The position numbers and the translations under genes were made by a program. The notes under the pieces are model-generated. The model saw only the letters and a program-made list of their open reading frames with translations, was not told the DNA's origin and ran no database searches. DNA of 64,000 nt from Natrinema amylolyticum (GTDB taxonomy: Archaea > Halobacteriota > Halobacteria > Halobacteriales > Natrialbaceae): positions 1,674,001 to 1,738,000 of the forward strand of contig NZ_JAIWPJ010000001.1 of the NCBI RefSeq assembly GCF_020515625.1, written 5' to 3'. Positions within the stretch are counted from its first letter, which is position 1, and every line of letters starts with the position of its first letter. This document shows, piece by piece, positions 7,746 through 15,924 of the stretch.

Positions 7746-8183
7746 CTACTCGTCCTCGAGGTTCTCCGCGATCTCGCTCAGGCTCTCGTTTGGCGGTTCG
7801 CGGGCGTCGTAGTAGGTCGTCTCGCCGGGTGCGCGAAGCCCGTAGAGGAACTCGGGTTCGACGACGTCGATCAGCACCGAGCCGCCCGCCGGGACGTCCT
7901 GCTCCGCGGTCCACTCGGTGAGGCGATCGGTCCCGTCGCTGGGGTTTCGAGCCAGATTCGGCGTGTCGTACACGCCCGGAATCGACAGGTCATCGCCGGT
8001 CAACGCCCGTTCGACTTGCGCAAACCGTTCCTCGCCGTCGAGGACGATCCGGACAACCTCGTCGGTCGGGAACGCCTCGCGGTCGTCCGCTGGTACCTCG
8101 AGTTTGACGCCCGTCGCCGTCTCCGTACACGCCGATCGGACCGTCTGCACCGAGGGATGGTCGCTCGCAACTCTGTCTGTCAT
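7746..8183 (-). CDS. Conserved haloarchaeal protein of unknown function downstream of eS6
   Basis: A 145-residue acidic soluble protein with segments VRIVLDGEERFAQVERALTGDDLSIPGVYDTPNLAR and VPAGGSVLIDVVEPEFLYGLRAPGETTYYDARE. It looks like a compact beta-rich fold. The start is ATG at 8183 (MTDRVASDH); the frame stays open further upstream but would overlap eS6 with Ser/Thr/Pro-rich residues. It lies 28 bases after the eS6 gene on the same strand, so they may be co-transcribed, and a link with ribosomes or translation is possible but unproven. I cannot attach a function. Confidence 0.7.
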   Translation of the reverse strand: MTDRVASDHPSVQTVRSACTETATGVKLEVPADDREAFPTDEVVRIVLDGEERFAQVERALTGDDLSIPGVYDTPNLARNPSDGTDRLTEWTAEQDVPAGGSVLIDVVEPEFLYGLRAPGETTYYDAREPPNESLSEIAENLEDE

Positions 8184-8211
8184 TGGAAAACGAATGAAAG
8201 GAGGCGGCGGG

Positions 8212-8610
8212 TTACTCGTCGTCGCCGTCGTCGCCGAGCAGTTCGTCGACGTCGGTGCTGCCGCGGTCGACGATCGAGGCGTTGATCTGTGCGACGGCGT
8301 CGGACACTTCGCGGCCGCGGACGGTGATCCGGCGGCGCTCGCCGTCACGGGACGGCTTGTAGCCCGTCTGTTCTTCCTTCATCAGGACTTCCTTCAGGTT
8401 CGGCCCCGCGACCTCGTCGGTGAGCGGACGGCCGGCCTCGTCGGAGCCGCCGGTGATCTCGAGCGTGTAGCCGTCGAGTCCGACCGCGCTCCCGTCGACT
8501 TCCTCGCCGATGGACTTGCCGATAAAGCGATTCGCGTCCTGTTCCTCCGCCTCGAGCTGGTGGGCTAACCCGGATTCCGGGTCGCCGACAACGACAGTGA
8601 AACTTGCCAT
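8212..8610 (-). CDS. rps6e: 30S ribosomal protein eS6
   Basis: A 132-residue protein of the eS6 (S6e) family. It starts [20 protein letters not shown], matching the S6e beginning (FKVVIGDPKTGKSYQ-like). It then has [40 protein letters not shown] and the arginine-rich [15 protein letters not shown]. Archaeal forms are about half the length of the eukaryotic protein, as here. It is part of the small ribosomal subunit. The start at 8610 is set by homology and by a TATA-like box about 27 bases upstream. Confidence 0.96.
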   Translation of the reverse strand: MASFTVVVGDPESGLAHQLEAEEQDANRFIGKSIGEEVDGSAVGLDGYTLEITGGSDEAGRPLTDEVAGPNLKEVLMKEEQTGYKPSRDGERRRITVRGREVSDAVAQINASIVDRGSTDVDELLGDDGDDE

Positions 8611-8632
8611 GCCCGACGGAAGACGGCCGTCG

Positions 8633-8642
8633 CTCAAAAGAT
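8633..8642 (-). promoter_or_regulatory. TATA-like box for eS6
   Basis: On the minus strand the box reads ATCTTTTGAG, 23-32 bases before the start at 8610. This fits a leaderless mRNA. Confidence 0.55.
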
Positions 8643-8671
8643 CATCGATCGGGACCGAACTTTTGCGCTGC

Positions 8672-8750
8672 GGGCGCGGCATAGCCGCGCCCTCGGCAAA
8701 ATCTCGAGAGAGCGAAGCTCTCTCGGACCTCGCGGGAGCGAAGCTCCCGC
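8672..8750. repeat. Three consecutive short hairpins with 3-base loops
   Basis: Three perfect inverted repeats follow one another: 8672-8692 (9-bp stem, loop ATA), 8705-8725 (9-bp stem, loop GAA) and 8732-8750 (8-bp stem, loop GAA). The last two share the core GAGC-GAA-GCTC. They lie upstream of the eS6 promoter on the minus strand and before the plus-strand gene at 8988. They could be a structured intergenic repeat element or terminators of unseen small RNAs. Confidence 0.7.
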
Positions 8751-8783
8751 TTAGCTTCGATGAAAAGCACTCCTCCTTCCATT

Positions 8784-8845
8784 CCGCTCACTTCGTTCGC
8801 TCCATATCAGTCGTCGGCCCGCTCGCTCACTTCGTTCGCTCGCGG
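8784..8845. repeat. Two copies of a GCTCACTTCGTTCGCTC motif
   Basis: The same 17-base sequence GCTCACTTCGTTCGCTC occurs at 8785-8801 and again at about 8825-8841. In the second copy it extends into GCTCGCTCAC...GCTCGCGG. Such GAACGAAGTGAGC motifs are common intergenic palindromes in haloarchaeal genomes. No function is known to me. Confidence 0.6.
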
Positions 8846-8987
8846 TGATAAACGGTCGAATGCCTGCCCTCCCCCGAGTCCGACGGCTCTCGCGTTGCTC
8901 GAGCCGACCTCCCGGCCGATGAAACCAGATTCGTTCTGCGTCTGTTCCGCTCGAACAGTCAAGTAGATCGAACGCCTACGTCGACCC

Positions 8988-9266
8988 GTGTTCATCGATC
9001 CCGAGCGACTCGAGAGTCGCCTGCGAGCGGAGTTCGGTGGGACGAGTGGTCAGTCGCGGGTCGTCGTTCGGCAGGCCGTCGATCTCGCGGACTCGGGTCG
9101 GTACGAGGACGACGCAGGGGTGACGCTGACGAACGATCTCGTCGTCGCGGAGCTGTCGGACGCCCCTGACGGGGCCCCGGCGGAGCGGTGGAACTGGTGG
9201 ATCGGCTCGCTCGAGATCGCATACGGCGGATACGAGCGGTTCGGGATCCAGCAGTATCGGAAATAG
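8988..9266 (+). CDS. Small conserved haloarchaeal protein of unknown function
   Basis: A 92-residue acidic protein starting at GTG (FIDPERLESRLRAEFGGTSG). A helical N-terminal half (RVVVRQAVDLADSGRYEDD) is followed by a Trp-rich C-terminal half (AERWNWWIGSLEIAYGGYERFGIQQYR). The sequence is well formed for a small folded protein and has normal haloarchaeal codon use. I do not recognise a named family. The GTG start is chosen because no ATG gives a sensible N-terminus. Confidence 0.6.
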   Translation: MFIDPERLESRLRAEFGGTSGQSRVVVRQAVDLADSGRYEDDAGVTLTNDLVVAELSDAPDGAPAERWNWWIGSLEIAYGGYERFGIQQYRK

Positions 9267-9318
9267 TGATCGGACCGAAGGGTAACACCGATTGTCTTCC
9301 GCGACGTACGGCGGTGTA

Positions 9319-9663
9319 ATGAGAGACCTGTCGCGACCGGTCTGGCCGGCGTATCCGCTGTCGGCGCTCGCCGCCGGCCTCGGTCACTGTTATCTCGGAC
9401 AGTGGAAACGCGGCGGTATCTGGTTCGTCTGCTACGGCCTCGCGCTCGCGTTCCTGAGCGCGCGGTCGCTGTCGGGCGCGCTCGATCCGGGCGCGCCCTT
9501 CGTCGTGACGGCCCTGCAGTTCGACGCGGTGAGCTACACCGACGTGGCCGTCCCGCTCGCGATCCTCTTGATCTGCCTGCTCGACGTCTATCTCATCGGG
9601 TTGGCCGAGCGGACCGCCGCCCTGAGTGCGGGACCGGACGATCGGCGCTCGAACAGTTCCTGA
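9319..9663 (+). CDS. Small membrane protein with a TM2-like GLGHCYLGQWKRG motif
   Basis: A 114-residue protein with three hydrophobic segments at about 11-30, 35-55 and 75-98. The first loop reads AAGLGHCYLGQWKRGGIWF, a pattern seen in TM2-type and related small membrane proteins (G-x-G-x-x-Y-x-G). ATG at 9319 is chosen over an in-frame TTG at 9292, which has no supporting signal. The function of this group is unknown. It is likely in the cytoplasmic membrane with a polar C-terminal tail. Confidence 0.65.
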   Translation: MRDLSRPVWPAYPLSALAAGLGHCYLGQWKRGGIWFVCYGLALAFLSARSLSGALDPGAPFVVTALQFDAVSYTDVAVPLAILLICLLDVYLIGLAERTAALSAGPDDRRSNSS

Positions 9664-9756
9664 TCACCGAGCCGGTGACTCGAGAGCACCGATCCGAGCC
9701 GGACGGGACCGTCCCGTCGGCGCGTCGTTTTTGTGCGTGTCGATCGAATGACGGGT

Positions 9757-10188
9757 ATGGGACGACTCGGTTCCGCCCTGCTAAAGGGAGTCGGCGTACT
9801 CGTACTCGCACTCATCGTCCTGAGCGTCATCGCGACGGTCGTCGGTATCGCCCTCTCGGTCGTCGCAGCCGTCGTCTCGATGGTCGTCTCGATCGCCGTC
9901 CTGGGCGCGTTCGTCCTGACCGTCATCGGATTGATGTCCGTCCTCAGCGACGGCTCGGAGACCGATTCGCGGGCGGTCGCGCCGCGGCGGGCCGACGATC
10001 CGCCCGATCCCGAGGACCGCCTCCGCTCGCAGTACGTCGCCGGCGAACTCGACGACGCGGAGTTCGAACGCGAACTCGAGCGGGTGCTCGACCCGGACGA
10101 GCGACGAGGCCGAACGGGGACCGATCGATCGGTCGATCAGAACGCCTCGAGCGACCGAGAGCGACGCCGTGAGTGGGAGCGACGGTAG
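9757..10188 (+). CDS. Membrane protein with C-terminal SHOCT-like domain
   Basis: A 143-residue protein. Residues 5-60 are almost entirely hydrophobic and form two adjacent membrane helices. A linker (SDGSETDSRAVAPRRADDPPDPE) leads to DRLRSQYVAGELDDAEFERELERVLD, a clear SHOCT motif (short C-terminal helical hairpin with GE(L/I)xxxEFE). SHOCT modules are thought to help oligomerisation of membrane or secreted proteins. In-frame starts exist at 9733 (GTG), 9748 and 9757; a T5 box at 9728-9732 fits 9757 best. The function is unknown. Confidence 0.75.
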   Translation: MGRLGSALLKGVGVLVLALIVLSVIATVVGIALSVVAAVVSMVVSIAVLGAFVLTVIGLMSVLSDGSETDSRAVAPRRADDPPDPEDRLRSQYVAGELDDAEFERELERVLDPDERRGRTGTDRSVDQNASSDRERRREWERR

Positions 10189-10272
10189 TCATCCTCGAGA
10201 TGCGCTACCGGACCCACGACGAGAGTCATCGAACCAACGGACGCAAGCCGGCCGAACTCGAAGGGACTCGTA

Positions 10273-11511
10273 ATGGACGTTCAGTTGCTGGGCGGCGGGC
10301 GCGAGATCGGTCGGAGCGCGATCTATATCGACGAGACGCTCTTGCTCGATTTCGGGATGGATTCGGGGAATCCGCCGGCGTTTCCGATCGACGACGTCGA
10401 TCCCGAGGCCGTCGTCGTCAGCCACGGACACCTCGATCACGTCGGATCGGTCCCGTCCCTGCTGTCGGGCGACGCGCGACCGTCGATCCACTGGACCCCG
10501 CCGACGTACGACCTCACCATGGTGCTGGCACGCGACACGCTGAAGCTCCACGGCGGCAGCTACGACTGCCCGTTCACCGAGGCGGAACTCGCTCGCGTCG
10601 CGGAAGTCTCCGAGACCCACGGCTACGAAGAGTCGTTCGAGGCCGCGGGGTACGAGATCACGTTCTTCGATGCCGGCCACGTTCCGGGCAGCGCCCACGT
10701 CCTCGTCGATGACGGGGAGACCAGACTGCTCTACACTGGCGACTTCCACACCGAGGAGCAACGGCTGCTCGACGGTACCACCGCCCGGCCCGACGCCGAC
10801 GTGGTCTGCTGTGAGAGCACCTACTCGGACGTGACGCGACCCCCGCGCGAGGAGATCGTCGACGAGTTCGTCGAGAGCCTCCGGACCACGATCTGGGAGG
10901 GCGGTACCGTCGTCGTCCCCGCCTTCGGCATCGGCCGCACGCAGGAGGTGCTCTGCATCTGTGCGGAACACGACCTCGAGTGCTACGTCGACGGCATGGG
11001 CAAACGCGTCACCGAACTCTTCTTGCGCGACCGGAACAGGGAGTTCCTCCGCGATCCGGACCTGCTGCGCCGAGCGAAGGGAAACGCCCGATTCGTCGAC
11101 GGCCGGAACGGCCAGCGCGAACGCATCGCGGCACAAAATACCGTCATCGTCACCACGAGCGGGATGCTCCACGGCGGCCCCGCGATGACCTACGTCCCCG
11201 CGATCCGGTCCCATCCGACGAACAAGATCGCCATGACCGGCTATCAGGTCGAGGGGACGCCCGGCCGAGACCTGCTCGAGACCGGCAGCGCCGAGATCGA
11301 CGGCCGAATGATGCCGGTCAGCGCGCAGGTCGAACAGTACGATTTCTCCGCGCACGCGGACCGAGACGGGCTGCTCGCGTTCCTCGAGTCCTACGAGGAC
11401 GCGCGGGTGCTCGTCAACCACGGCGACCGCTGTGCGGCGTTCGCCGCCGAGCTGCGGGCGGACGGCTACGACGCGACCGCGCCCGAACTGGGTGCCAGCG
11501 TCGACTGCTGA
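10273..11511 (+). CDS. Metallo-beta-lactamase beta-CASP ribonuclease (aCPSF2/RNase J-like)
   Basis: A 412-residue MBL beta-CASP protein. Motif 2 is SHGHLDHVG (H51, H53, D55, H56). The next metal ligand is H136 in DAGHVPGSAH, followed by TGDF (D157), the VVVPAFGIGRTQEVL start of the beta-CASP domain, and the C-terminal SAHAD and VNHGD His motifs near 361 and 383. All metal ligands are present, so an active two-zinc nuclease is likely. It has no N-terminal KH domains, so it is not aCPSF1 (FttA). The size fits archaeal aCPSF2 or RNase J, which process or degrade RNA. It stands alone in the window. Confidence 0.9.
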   Translation: MDVQLLGGGREIGRSAIYIDETLLLDFGMDSGNPPAFPIDDVDPEAVVVSHGHLDHVGSVPSLLSGDARPSIHWTPPTYDLTMVLARDTLKLHGGSYDCPFTEAELARVAEVSETHGYEESFEAAGYEITFFDAGHVPGSAHVLVDDGETRLLYTGDFHTEEQRLLDGTTARPDADVVCCESTYSDVTRPPREEIVDEFVESLRTTIWEGGTVVVPAFGIGRTQEVLCICAEHDLECYVDGMGKRVTELFLRDRNREFLRDPDLLRRAKGNARFVDGRNGQRERIAAQNTVIVTTSGMLHGGPAMTYVPAIRSHPTNKIAMTGYQVEGTPGRDLLETGSAEIDGRMMPVSAQVEQYDFSAHADRDGLLAFLESYEDARVLVNHGDRCAAFAAELRADGYDATAPELGASVDC

Positions 11512-11611
11512 CCGTCGCACGCCGGAGACGGTGACGCCGGCCGTCGAATCTCGACTCGGTCCTGCACGTTCAACGCGTACGGTTTTCCCTCGCGTCGGCG
11601 TCGTCACGTGC

Positions 11612-12046
11612 GTGACCGACAGCGATTCGAACGCCGGTCCCGACACGGAGACCGATCCGGACGACCTCGCGTTGAGCGACGCCGAACAGGCCGCGCTCCA
11701 CGAACTCCAGTTAGGCATCGAGCACGTCCACCGCGCCTACGGCACTCTCCTCGAGTTTCACCACGAACTCGGCCACGCGATGGATCGGATGGGCGACGCC
11801 GAAGACGAGCTCCGCGAGGCCGGTCACGAGGAGTGGGCGAACGAACTCAGAGACGAGCATCTCCCCGCGGGCGCGATCAGCGATCAGTGGACGTTCGAAC
11901 TCGTCGAGGAGTTCTCCGAGGCGTTCCTCGAGGACGTCGACGCCTTCGAAGACGATGTCAGGGACGAGCTGGCCGACGGCATCGACCACGTGACCGAACG
12001 CCGCCAGAAACAGCAGCTACGGGACCGTTCCCAGCGAGAGGAGTAG
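11612..12046 (+). CDS. Acidic helical haloarchaeal protein of unknown function
   Basis: A 144-residue, strongly acidic, alpha-helical protein. An acidic N-terminal stretch (TDSDSNAGPDTETDPDDLALSD) is followed by helices such as EQAALHELQLGIEHVHRAYGTLLEFHHELGHAMDRM and FELVEEFSEAFLEDVDAFEDDV. The end is basic and polar (TERRQKQQLRDRSQREE). It starts at GTG 11612; GGTTTTCCC about 27 bases upstream fits a leaderless mRNA. The helical pattern could be a four-helix bundle. His residues cluster at HHELGH, but I see no known metal motif. No function is assigned. Confidence 0.65.
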   Translation: MTDSDSNAGPDTETDPDDLALSDAEQAALHELQLGIEHVHRAYGTLLEFHHELGHAMDRMGDAEDELREAGHEEWANELRDEHLPAGAISDQWTFELVEEFSEAFLEDVDAFEDDVRDELADGIDHVTERRQKQQLRDRSQREE

Positions 12047-12068
12047 GCGATCGCTCCGAGGTGAGCGG

Positions 12069-12992
12069 CTACAGGTGGTCGATGATCTCGTCGGCGAACG
12101 TCGACAGCGCCGCCTCCCGGTCGTCGTTCTGCAGCCCGATAATCGCGTGATCGAGCCCGTACGCCTCGAGTCGAGCGAAGTACTCCTGGAACCACTCGAT
12201 CCCGGCGTGGAATCCGAGGTGGAGCGGCTCCGGGTCGGCCGTCGGATCGTCGGCCAGCTCGACGCGGACGGCGATGGCGAACGGCTTCTCGCCCGCGGCC
12301 TCGCGCCAGTCCGCGAGGTAGTCTTCCAGCGTGCGTTCCGGGAGGTGGTAGAACAGCCAGCCGTCACCGTGCTCGGCGATCCAATCGCGGGACTGCCGGG
12401 CGTGGCCGGTCGGCAACAGCGGGAGTGTTTCCGTGGTCGGCTTCGGGACCACGTCGAGGTCGCCCTCGAGGGATCCCCACTGCCCCTCGAGTTCGGGGAA
12501 GTCCTCGCGCCAGACCGTCCGGAGGGCCTCGACGGACTCGCGGAACAGCCGACCACGCTCCTCGCGGTCGACGTCGAAGGCGGGGTACTCCGGGTCGCGG
12601 TCGCCGGAGGCGACGCCGAGGACGAGTCGCCCGTCGGAGAGTCGGTCGACCGTCGCCGCGGATTTCGCGACGTGGAGCGGGTGGCGCAGCGTGAGGACGA
12701 CGCTCGAGGTGCCGAGAGCGATCTCGTCGGTGTGGGCCGCGACGTGCGAGAGCCACGGCCAGGTGTCGAACGTCTGGCCCGAATCGCCGAACTTCGGCCA
12801 GTAGGTCGGGACGTCGCGGGCCCAGAGCCCGTCGAACCCGACCGATTCGGCATGTTTCGCGAGGTGCAGTTCGTCAGCGACGTCCGGCGTCGAACGGTTC
12901 GCTCCCGTGAGCGGAAAGCCGGCACCGAAGGTCAGGCCCTCGCGATCGAACAGGCGACGGTACCCAGCGTTTTCGTGTCCACCGGCAGGCAT
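12069..12992 (-). CDS. Luciferase-like (LLM class) flavin-dependent oxidoreductase
   Basis: A 307-residue TIM-barrel protein of the bacterial-luciferase superfamily. It has early FGAGFPLTG, the segment HLAKHAESVGFDGLWARDVP, then DEIALGTSSVVLTLRHPLHVAKSAATVDRLSDGRLVLGVASGDRDPEYPAF, which is the typical F420/FMN-binding region. It ends with GLDHAIIGLQNDDREAALSTFADEI. It resembles the subgroup of single-subunit luciferase-type oxidoreductases. In haloarchaea the cofactor may be F420 or FMN; sequence alone does not decide. The substrate is unknown. It sits upstream of and antiparallel to nothing obvious; aconitase lies 107 bases away on the same strand. Confidence 0.85.
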   Translation of the reverse strand: MPAGGHENAGYRRLFDREGLTFGAGFPLTGANRSTPDVADELHLAKHAESVGFDGLWARDVPTYWPKFGDSGQTFDTWPWLSHVAAHTDEIALGTSSVVLTLRHPLHVAKSAATVDRLSDGRLVLGVASGDRDPEYPAFDVDREERGRLFRESVEALRTVWREDFPELEGQWGSLEGDLDVVPKPTTETLPLLPTGHARQSRDWIAEHGDGWLFYHLPERTLEDYLADWREAAGEKPFAIAVRVELADDPTADPEPLHLGFHAGIEWFQEYFARLEAYGLDHAIIGLQNDDREAALSTFADEIIDHL

Positions 12993-13062
12993 TCGACTGT
13001 GCTATCGGGCGGAGCCGTATGACGATGGCGTCTCGAGCGAACGTCGTCACTCCTCGGCGGCG

Positions 13063-13087
13063 CGAGAAAGAAGAGAAGAGAGAGAAA
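13063..13087 (-). terminator. Pyrimidine-rich tract after aconitase (minus strand)
   Basis: The plus strand is a near-pure purine run (GAGAAAGAAGAGAAGAGAGAG...), so the minus strand, in the direction of aconitase transcription, is a C/T tract starting about 13 bases past the stop. This fits an archaeal intrinsic termination signal, without a stem-loop. Confidence 0.4.
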
Positions 13088-13099
13088 GTCGTCGAGTCC

Positions 13100-15073
13100 T
13101 CAGTCGTCGGCGGGCGTCGCACCGCTGCCGCCTTCGGCCTGCTCTTTCGTCCAGGCGAGCTTGCCACCGGCCGCGAGGATTGCGCGCTCGCGCTCGGAGG
13201 CGTCCAGCGTCGCCGTGTACTCGTCCTCGCCGTTGATGCGGACGGTGAACTCCTCCTGTCCGCTCGTGACGGCGTCGTAGACGTTGTCGACGATCTCGAC
13301 GTCGTCGCCCTGATCGATGTTCTCGTAGGTCTCCTCGTCGATCGTCAGCGGGACGATCCCGAAGTTGAAGAGGTTCGCACGGTGGATGCGTGCGAAGCTC
13401 TGTGCGAGGACGCCCTCGATACCGAGGTACATCGGACAGAGAGCGGCGTGTTCTCGCGAGGAACCCTGGCCGTAGTTCTCGCCGGCGACGAGGAAGCCGC
13501 CGTCGGCGTCAAGCGCGCGCTGGGCGAAGGTGTCGTCGACGCGCGAGAGCGTGAACTCGCTCAGCTTGGGGACGTTCGACCGGTACATCAGGATGTCCTG
13601 GGTTGCAGGGATGATGTGGTCGGTCGTGATGTTGTCCTCCATCTTCAGGAGCGCTTCGCCCTGAATGTCCGAGTCGAGCTGGTCCTTCAGCGGGACGTCG
13701 CCGATGTTCGGGCCCTTGATGAGCTCGTCGTCGACGGCCTCGTCGGGGGCGATGAGGTCCGTCTTGGAGCCGTCGTACTCGTCGGGGAGCTCGATGCCGG
13801 GCGCTTCGAGGTCGCCGAGTTCCTCGGCGAGGTTGCGCGGGTCGACGATTTCGCCCTTGAGCGATGCGGCGGCAGCGACCTCCGGCGAACAGAGGTAGAC
13901 GTTGTCGTCTTCGATCCCCGAGCGACCCTCGAAGTTGCGGTTGAAGGTTCGCAGGGAGACGGAGTCCGAGGACGGAACGTGACCGATGCCGATACAGGCA
14001 CCGCACGTCGCCTCGGAAAAGTTGACGCCGGCGGCCATCATCTCCGCGACCCAGCCCTCGCGGGCGAGCATCTCGGAGGCCTGCTTGGAGCCGGGCGCGA
14101 CGATCGTCTCGGTCTCCATCGAGGTCTCGCGTCCCTCGAGCATCTTGGCGACGGGGAGGATGTCCTCGTAGCCGCCGTTCGTACAGGAGCCGACGATGAC
14201 CTGCTCGACGGATTCGCCTTCGACTTCGCTGACGGGAACGACCTTGTCCGGCATCGAGGGCTGTGCGATCAGCGGCTCGAGGTCGGAGAGGTCGACGACG
14301 ATCTCGTCGTCGTACTCGGCGTCGTCGTCGGGCTGGAGCTCGACGTACTCGTCGCCGCGGTTGACGCGCTGGAGGTAGTCCTCGGTCTGCTCGTCGGTCG
14401 GGAAGATCGACGTGGTCGCACCGAGCTCGGTGCCCATGTTGGTGATGGTCATCCGCTCGGGTGCGGTCAGGGTCTCGACGCCCGGACCGGTGTATTCGAG
14501 GATCTTGCCGACGCCGCCTTTGACGCTCAGTCGGCGGAGCATCTCCAAGATGACGTCCTTCGCGGTGGCCCACTCGGGGAGCTCGCCCTCGAGGCGGACG
14601 TTGACGACTTCGGGCATCTCGATGTAGTACGGTGCGCCACCCATGGCGACGGTGACGTCGATCCCGCCGGCGCCGATGGCGAGTTCGCCGAGGCCGCCGG
14701 GGGTCGGCGTGTGGCTGTCCGAACCCAGCAGCGTCTTGCCGGGGGCCGCGAAGTTCTCGCGGTGGACGTTGTGACAGATACCGTTACCGGGTCGGGAGAA
14801 GTGAGCGCCGTATGTGCCGGCCGCAGAACGCAGGAAGCGGTGGTCGTCGGTATTCTTAAAGTCGAACTGATATGTCTGGTGGTCGCAGTACTGCGCCGCG
14901 ATTTCGGTCTGGACCTCGTCCAGCCCCATCGCCTCGAACTGGAGCCAAACCATGGTCCCGGTCGTGTCCTGAGTAAGCACCTGATCGATCTCGATCCCGA
15001 TCTCCTCGCCGGTCTCGAGTTCGCCCTCGACGAGGTGGTCGTCGAGAATCTTTTCGGTGAGAGTCTGTCCCAT
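13100..15073 (-). CDS. acn: Aconitate hydratase
   Basis: A 657-residue aconitase that interconverts citrate and isocitrate in the TCA cycle. The three iron-sulfur ligands are visible: Cys297 in VGSCTNGG, and Cys357 and Cys360 in ATCGACIGIGH. The substrate-loop motifs GSDSHTPTPGGLG (about 117-130) and the C-terminal swivel-domain signature GENYGQGSSREHAAL are also present, so the enzyme should be active. Length and motifs match the single-chain, mitochondrial-like aconitase that haloarchaea use. A TATTTATC-like box lies about 30 bases before the ATG. The region upstream is divergent with dut. Confidence 0.96.
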   Translation of the reverse strand: MGQTLTEKILDDHLVEGELETGEEIGIEIDQVLTQDTTGTMVWLQFEAMGLDEVQTEIAAQYCDHQTYQFDFKNTDDHRFLRSAAGTYGAHFSRPGNGICHNVHRENFAAPGKTLLGSDSHTPTPGGLGELAIGAGGIDVTVAMGGAPYYIEMPEVVNVRLEGELPEWATAKDVILEMLRRLSVKGGVGKILEYTGPGVETLTAPERMTITNMGTELGATTSIFPTDEQTEDYLQRVNRGDEYVELQPDDDAEYDDEIVVDLSDLEPLIAQPSMPDKVVPVSEVEGESVEQVIVGSCTNGGYEDILPVAKMLEGRETSMETETIVAPGSKQASEMLAREGWVAEMMAAGVNFSEATCGACIGIGHVPSSDSVSLRTFNRNFEGRSGIEDDNVYLCSPEVAAAASLKGEIVDPRNLAEELGDLEAPGIELPDEYDGSKTDLIAPDEAVDDELIKGPNIGDVPLKDQLDSDIQGEALLKMEDNITTDHIIPATQDILMYRSNVPKLSEFTLSRVDDTFAQRALDADGGFLVAGENYGQGSSREHAALCPMYLGIEGVLAQSFARIHRANLFNFGIVPLTIDEETYENIDQGDDVEIVDNVYDAVTSGQEEFTVRINGEDEYTATLDASERERAILAAGGKLAWTKEQAEGGSGATPADD

Positions 15074-15100
15074 AGCACCTCGAACTCGGCTTTCCGTCCT

Positions 15101-15110
15101 GATAAATCCA
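15101..15110 (-). promoter_or_regulatory. TATA-like box for aconitase
   Basis: The minus strand reads TGGATTTATC, 28-37 bases before the start at 15073. Confidence 0.5.
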
Positions 15111-15316
15111 GCGTGTTTCTGTCAGGGACGACCGCTACAATCCCCGCAAAACGGGTCGGGTTCGAGTAAGTATTGCCGTACAGGTGACCGTTCGTTTGAG
15201 GGGTAATTCCCCTCTTCGCGCGGGACTGAGTAAACGCGTCTGCCCCCCGATCGGGCGTCGAGTGCTGAACCCTAGCGTACCAGACGATACCGAATCAACG
15301 GGCCGTCGCGAACGGA

Positions 15317-15326
15317 TACGCTTTTG
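15317..15326 (+). promoter_or_regulatory. TATA-like box for dut
   Basis: TACGCTTTTG lies 29-38 bases before the ATG at 15355, fitting a leaderless or nearly leaderless mRNA. The 281-base space between the divergent acn and dut genes holds these two boxes and nothing else recognisable. Confidence 0.45.
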
Positions 15327-15354
15327 TCGTCGCCGCGGCGTTGCGGGAACAGAC

Positions 15355-15837
15355 ATGTTCCGTTCCGGTGCCTTCGTCGCCGACTACGTCTCACCGACGA
15401 CCGATACGCAGATCCAGCCAAACGGAGTGGATCTCACCGCCGACGTCGTCTTCGAGCAGCTGGAACCGGGCCGCATCGGCCGGGACAGCAAACAGATCGG
15501 CGACCGCGTCGCCCGTCCGCTTGAGGAGCTCGAGCAGAAAGAGCCCGACACCTACTACCTACCGAAAGGTGCCTACGTCGTCCGCTACGGCGAACGGATC
15601 GAGATCCCGGAGGGTCACGTTGGCTTCGTATATCCGCGCTCGTCGCTCATGCGCAACTCCTGTATGCTCAATACGGCGGTGTGGGACGCGGGCTACGAGG
15701 GGCGGGGCGAGGGGCTGTTACAGGTCCACCACGACATCGAACTCGCGCGCGGTGCCCGGATCGCCCAACTGGTCCTCGCCGAGGCCGACCACGAGGACGT
15801 CTACGACGGGAGCTATCAGGGCGAAAACGTCGAGTGA
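15355..15837 (+). CDS. dut: Probable archaeal dUTPase (dUTP diphosphatase)
   Basis: A 160-residue protein of the dCTP deaminase/dUTPase superfamily, archaeal dUTPase group. It hydrolyses dUTP to dUMP and pyrophosphate, keeping uracil out of DNA and feeding thymidylate synthesis. Key matches are the substrate strand IQPNGVDLTADVVF, the motif GFVYPRSSLMR, and the active-site loop LNTAVWDAGYEGRGEGLLQV, which aligns with the AVHDPGYEGRPEYLMQV loop of methanogen dUTPases. It ends with ARIAQLVLAEADHEDVYDGSYQG. It was considered as a dCTP deaminase, but the loop lacks the deaminase-type ITLEL segment. It is probably a trimer. Confidence 0.85.
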   Translation: MFRSGAFVADYVSPTTDTQIQPNGVDLTADVVFEQLEPGRIGRDSKQIGDRVARPLEELEQKEPDTYYLPKGAYVVRYGERIEIPEGHVGFVYPRSSLMRNSCMLNTAVWDAGYEGRGEGLLQVHHDIELARGARIAQLVLAEADHEDVYDGSYQGENVE

Positions 15838-15924
15838 GAACCGCGTCGAGTTCGTCACCCGGGGACCGGTACCGGTTCGCGTACCGTTTTGCCGTTCGCT
15901 CGTCTACCCTCGAGTGACACATCG

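Noticed and set aside
13019-15169. A 716-codon plus-strand frame across aconitase
   Set aside because: It is antisense to a clear aconitase with its full motif set.
15355-15837. dCTP deaminase as the function of this gene
   Set aside because: The active-site loop AVWDAGYEGRGEGLLQV matches archaeal dUTPases; the deaminase Glu strand (ITLEL-type) is not there.
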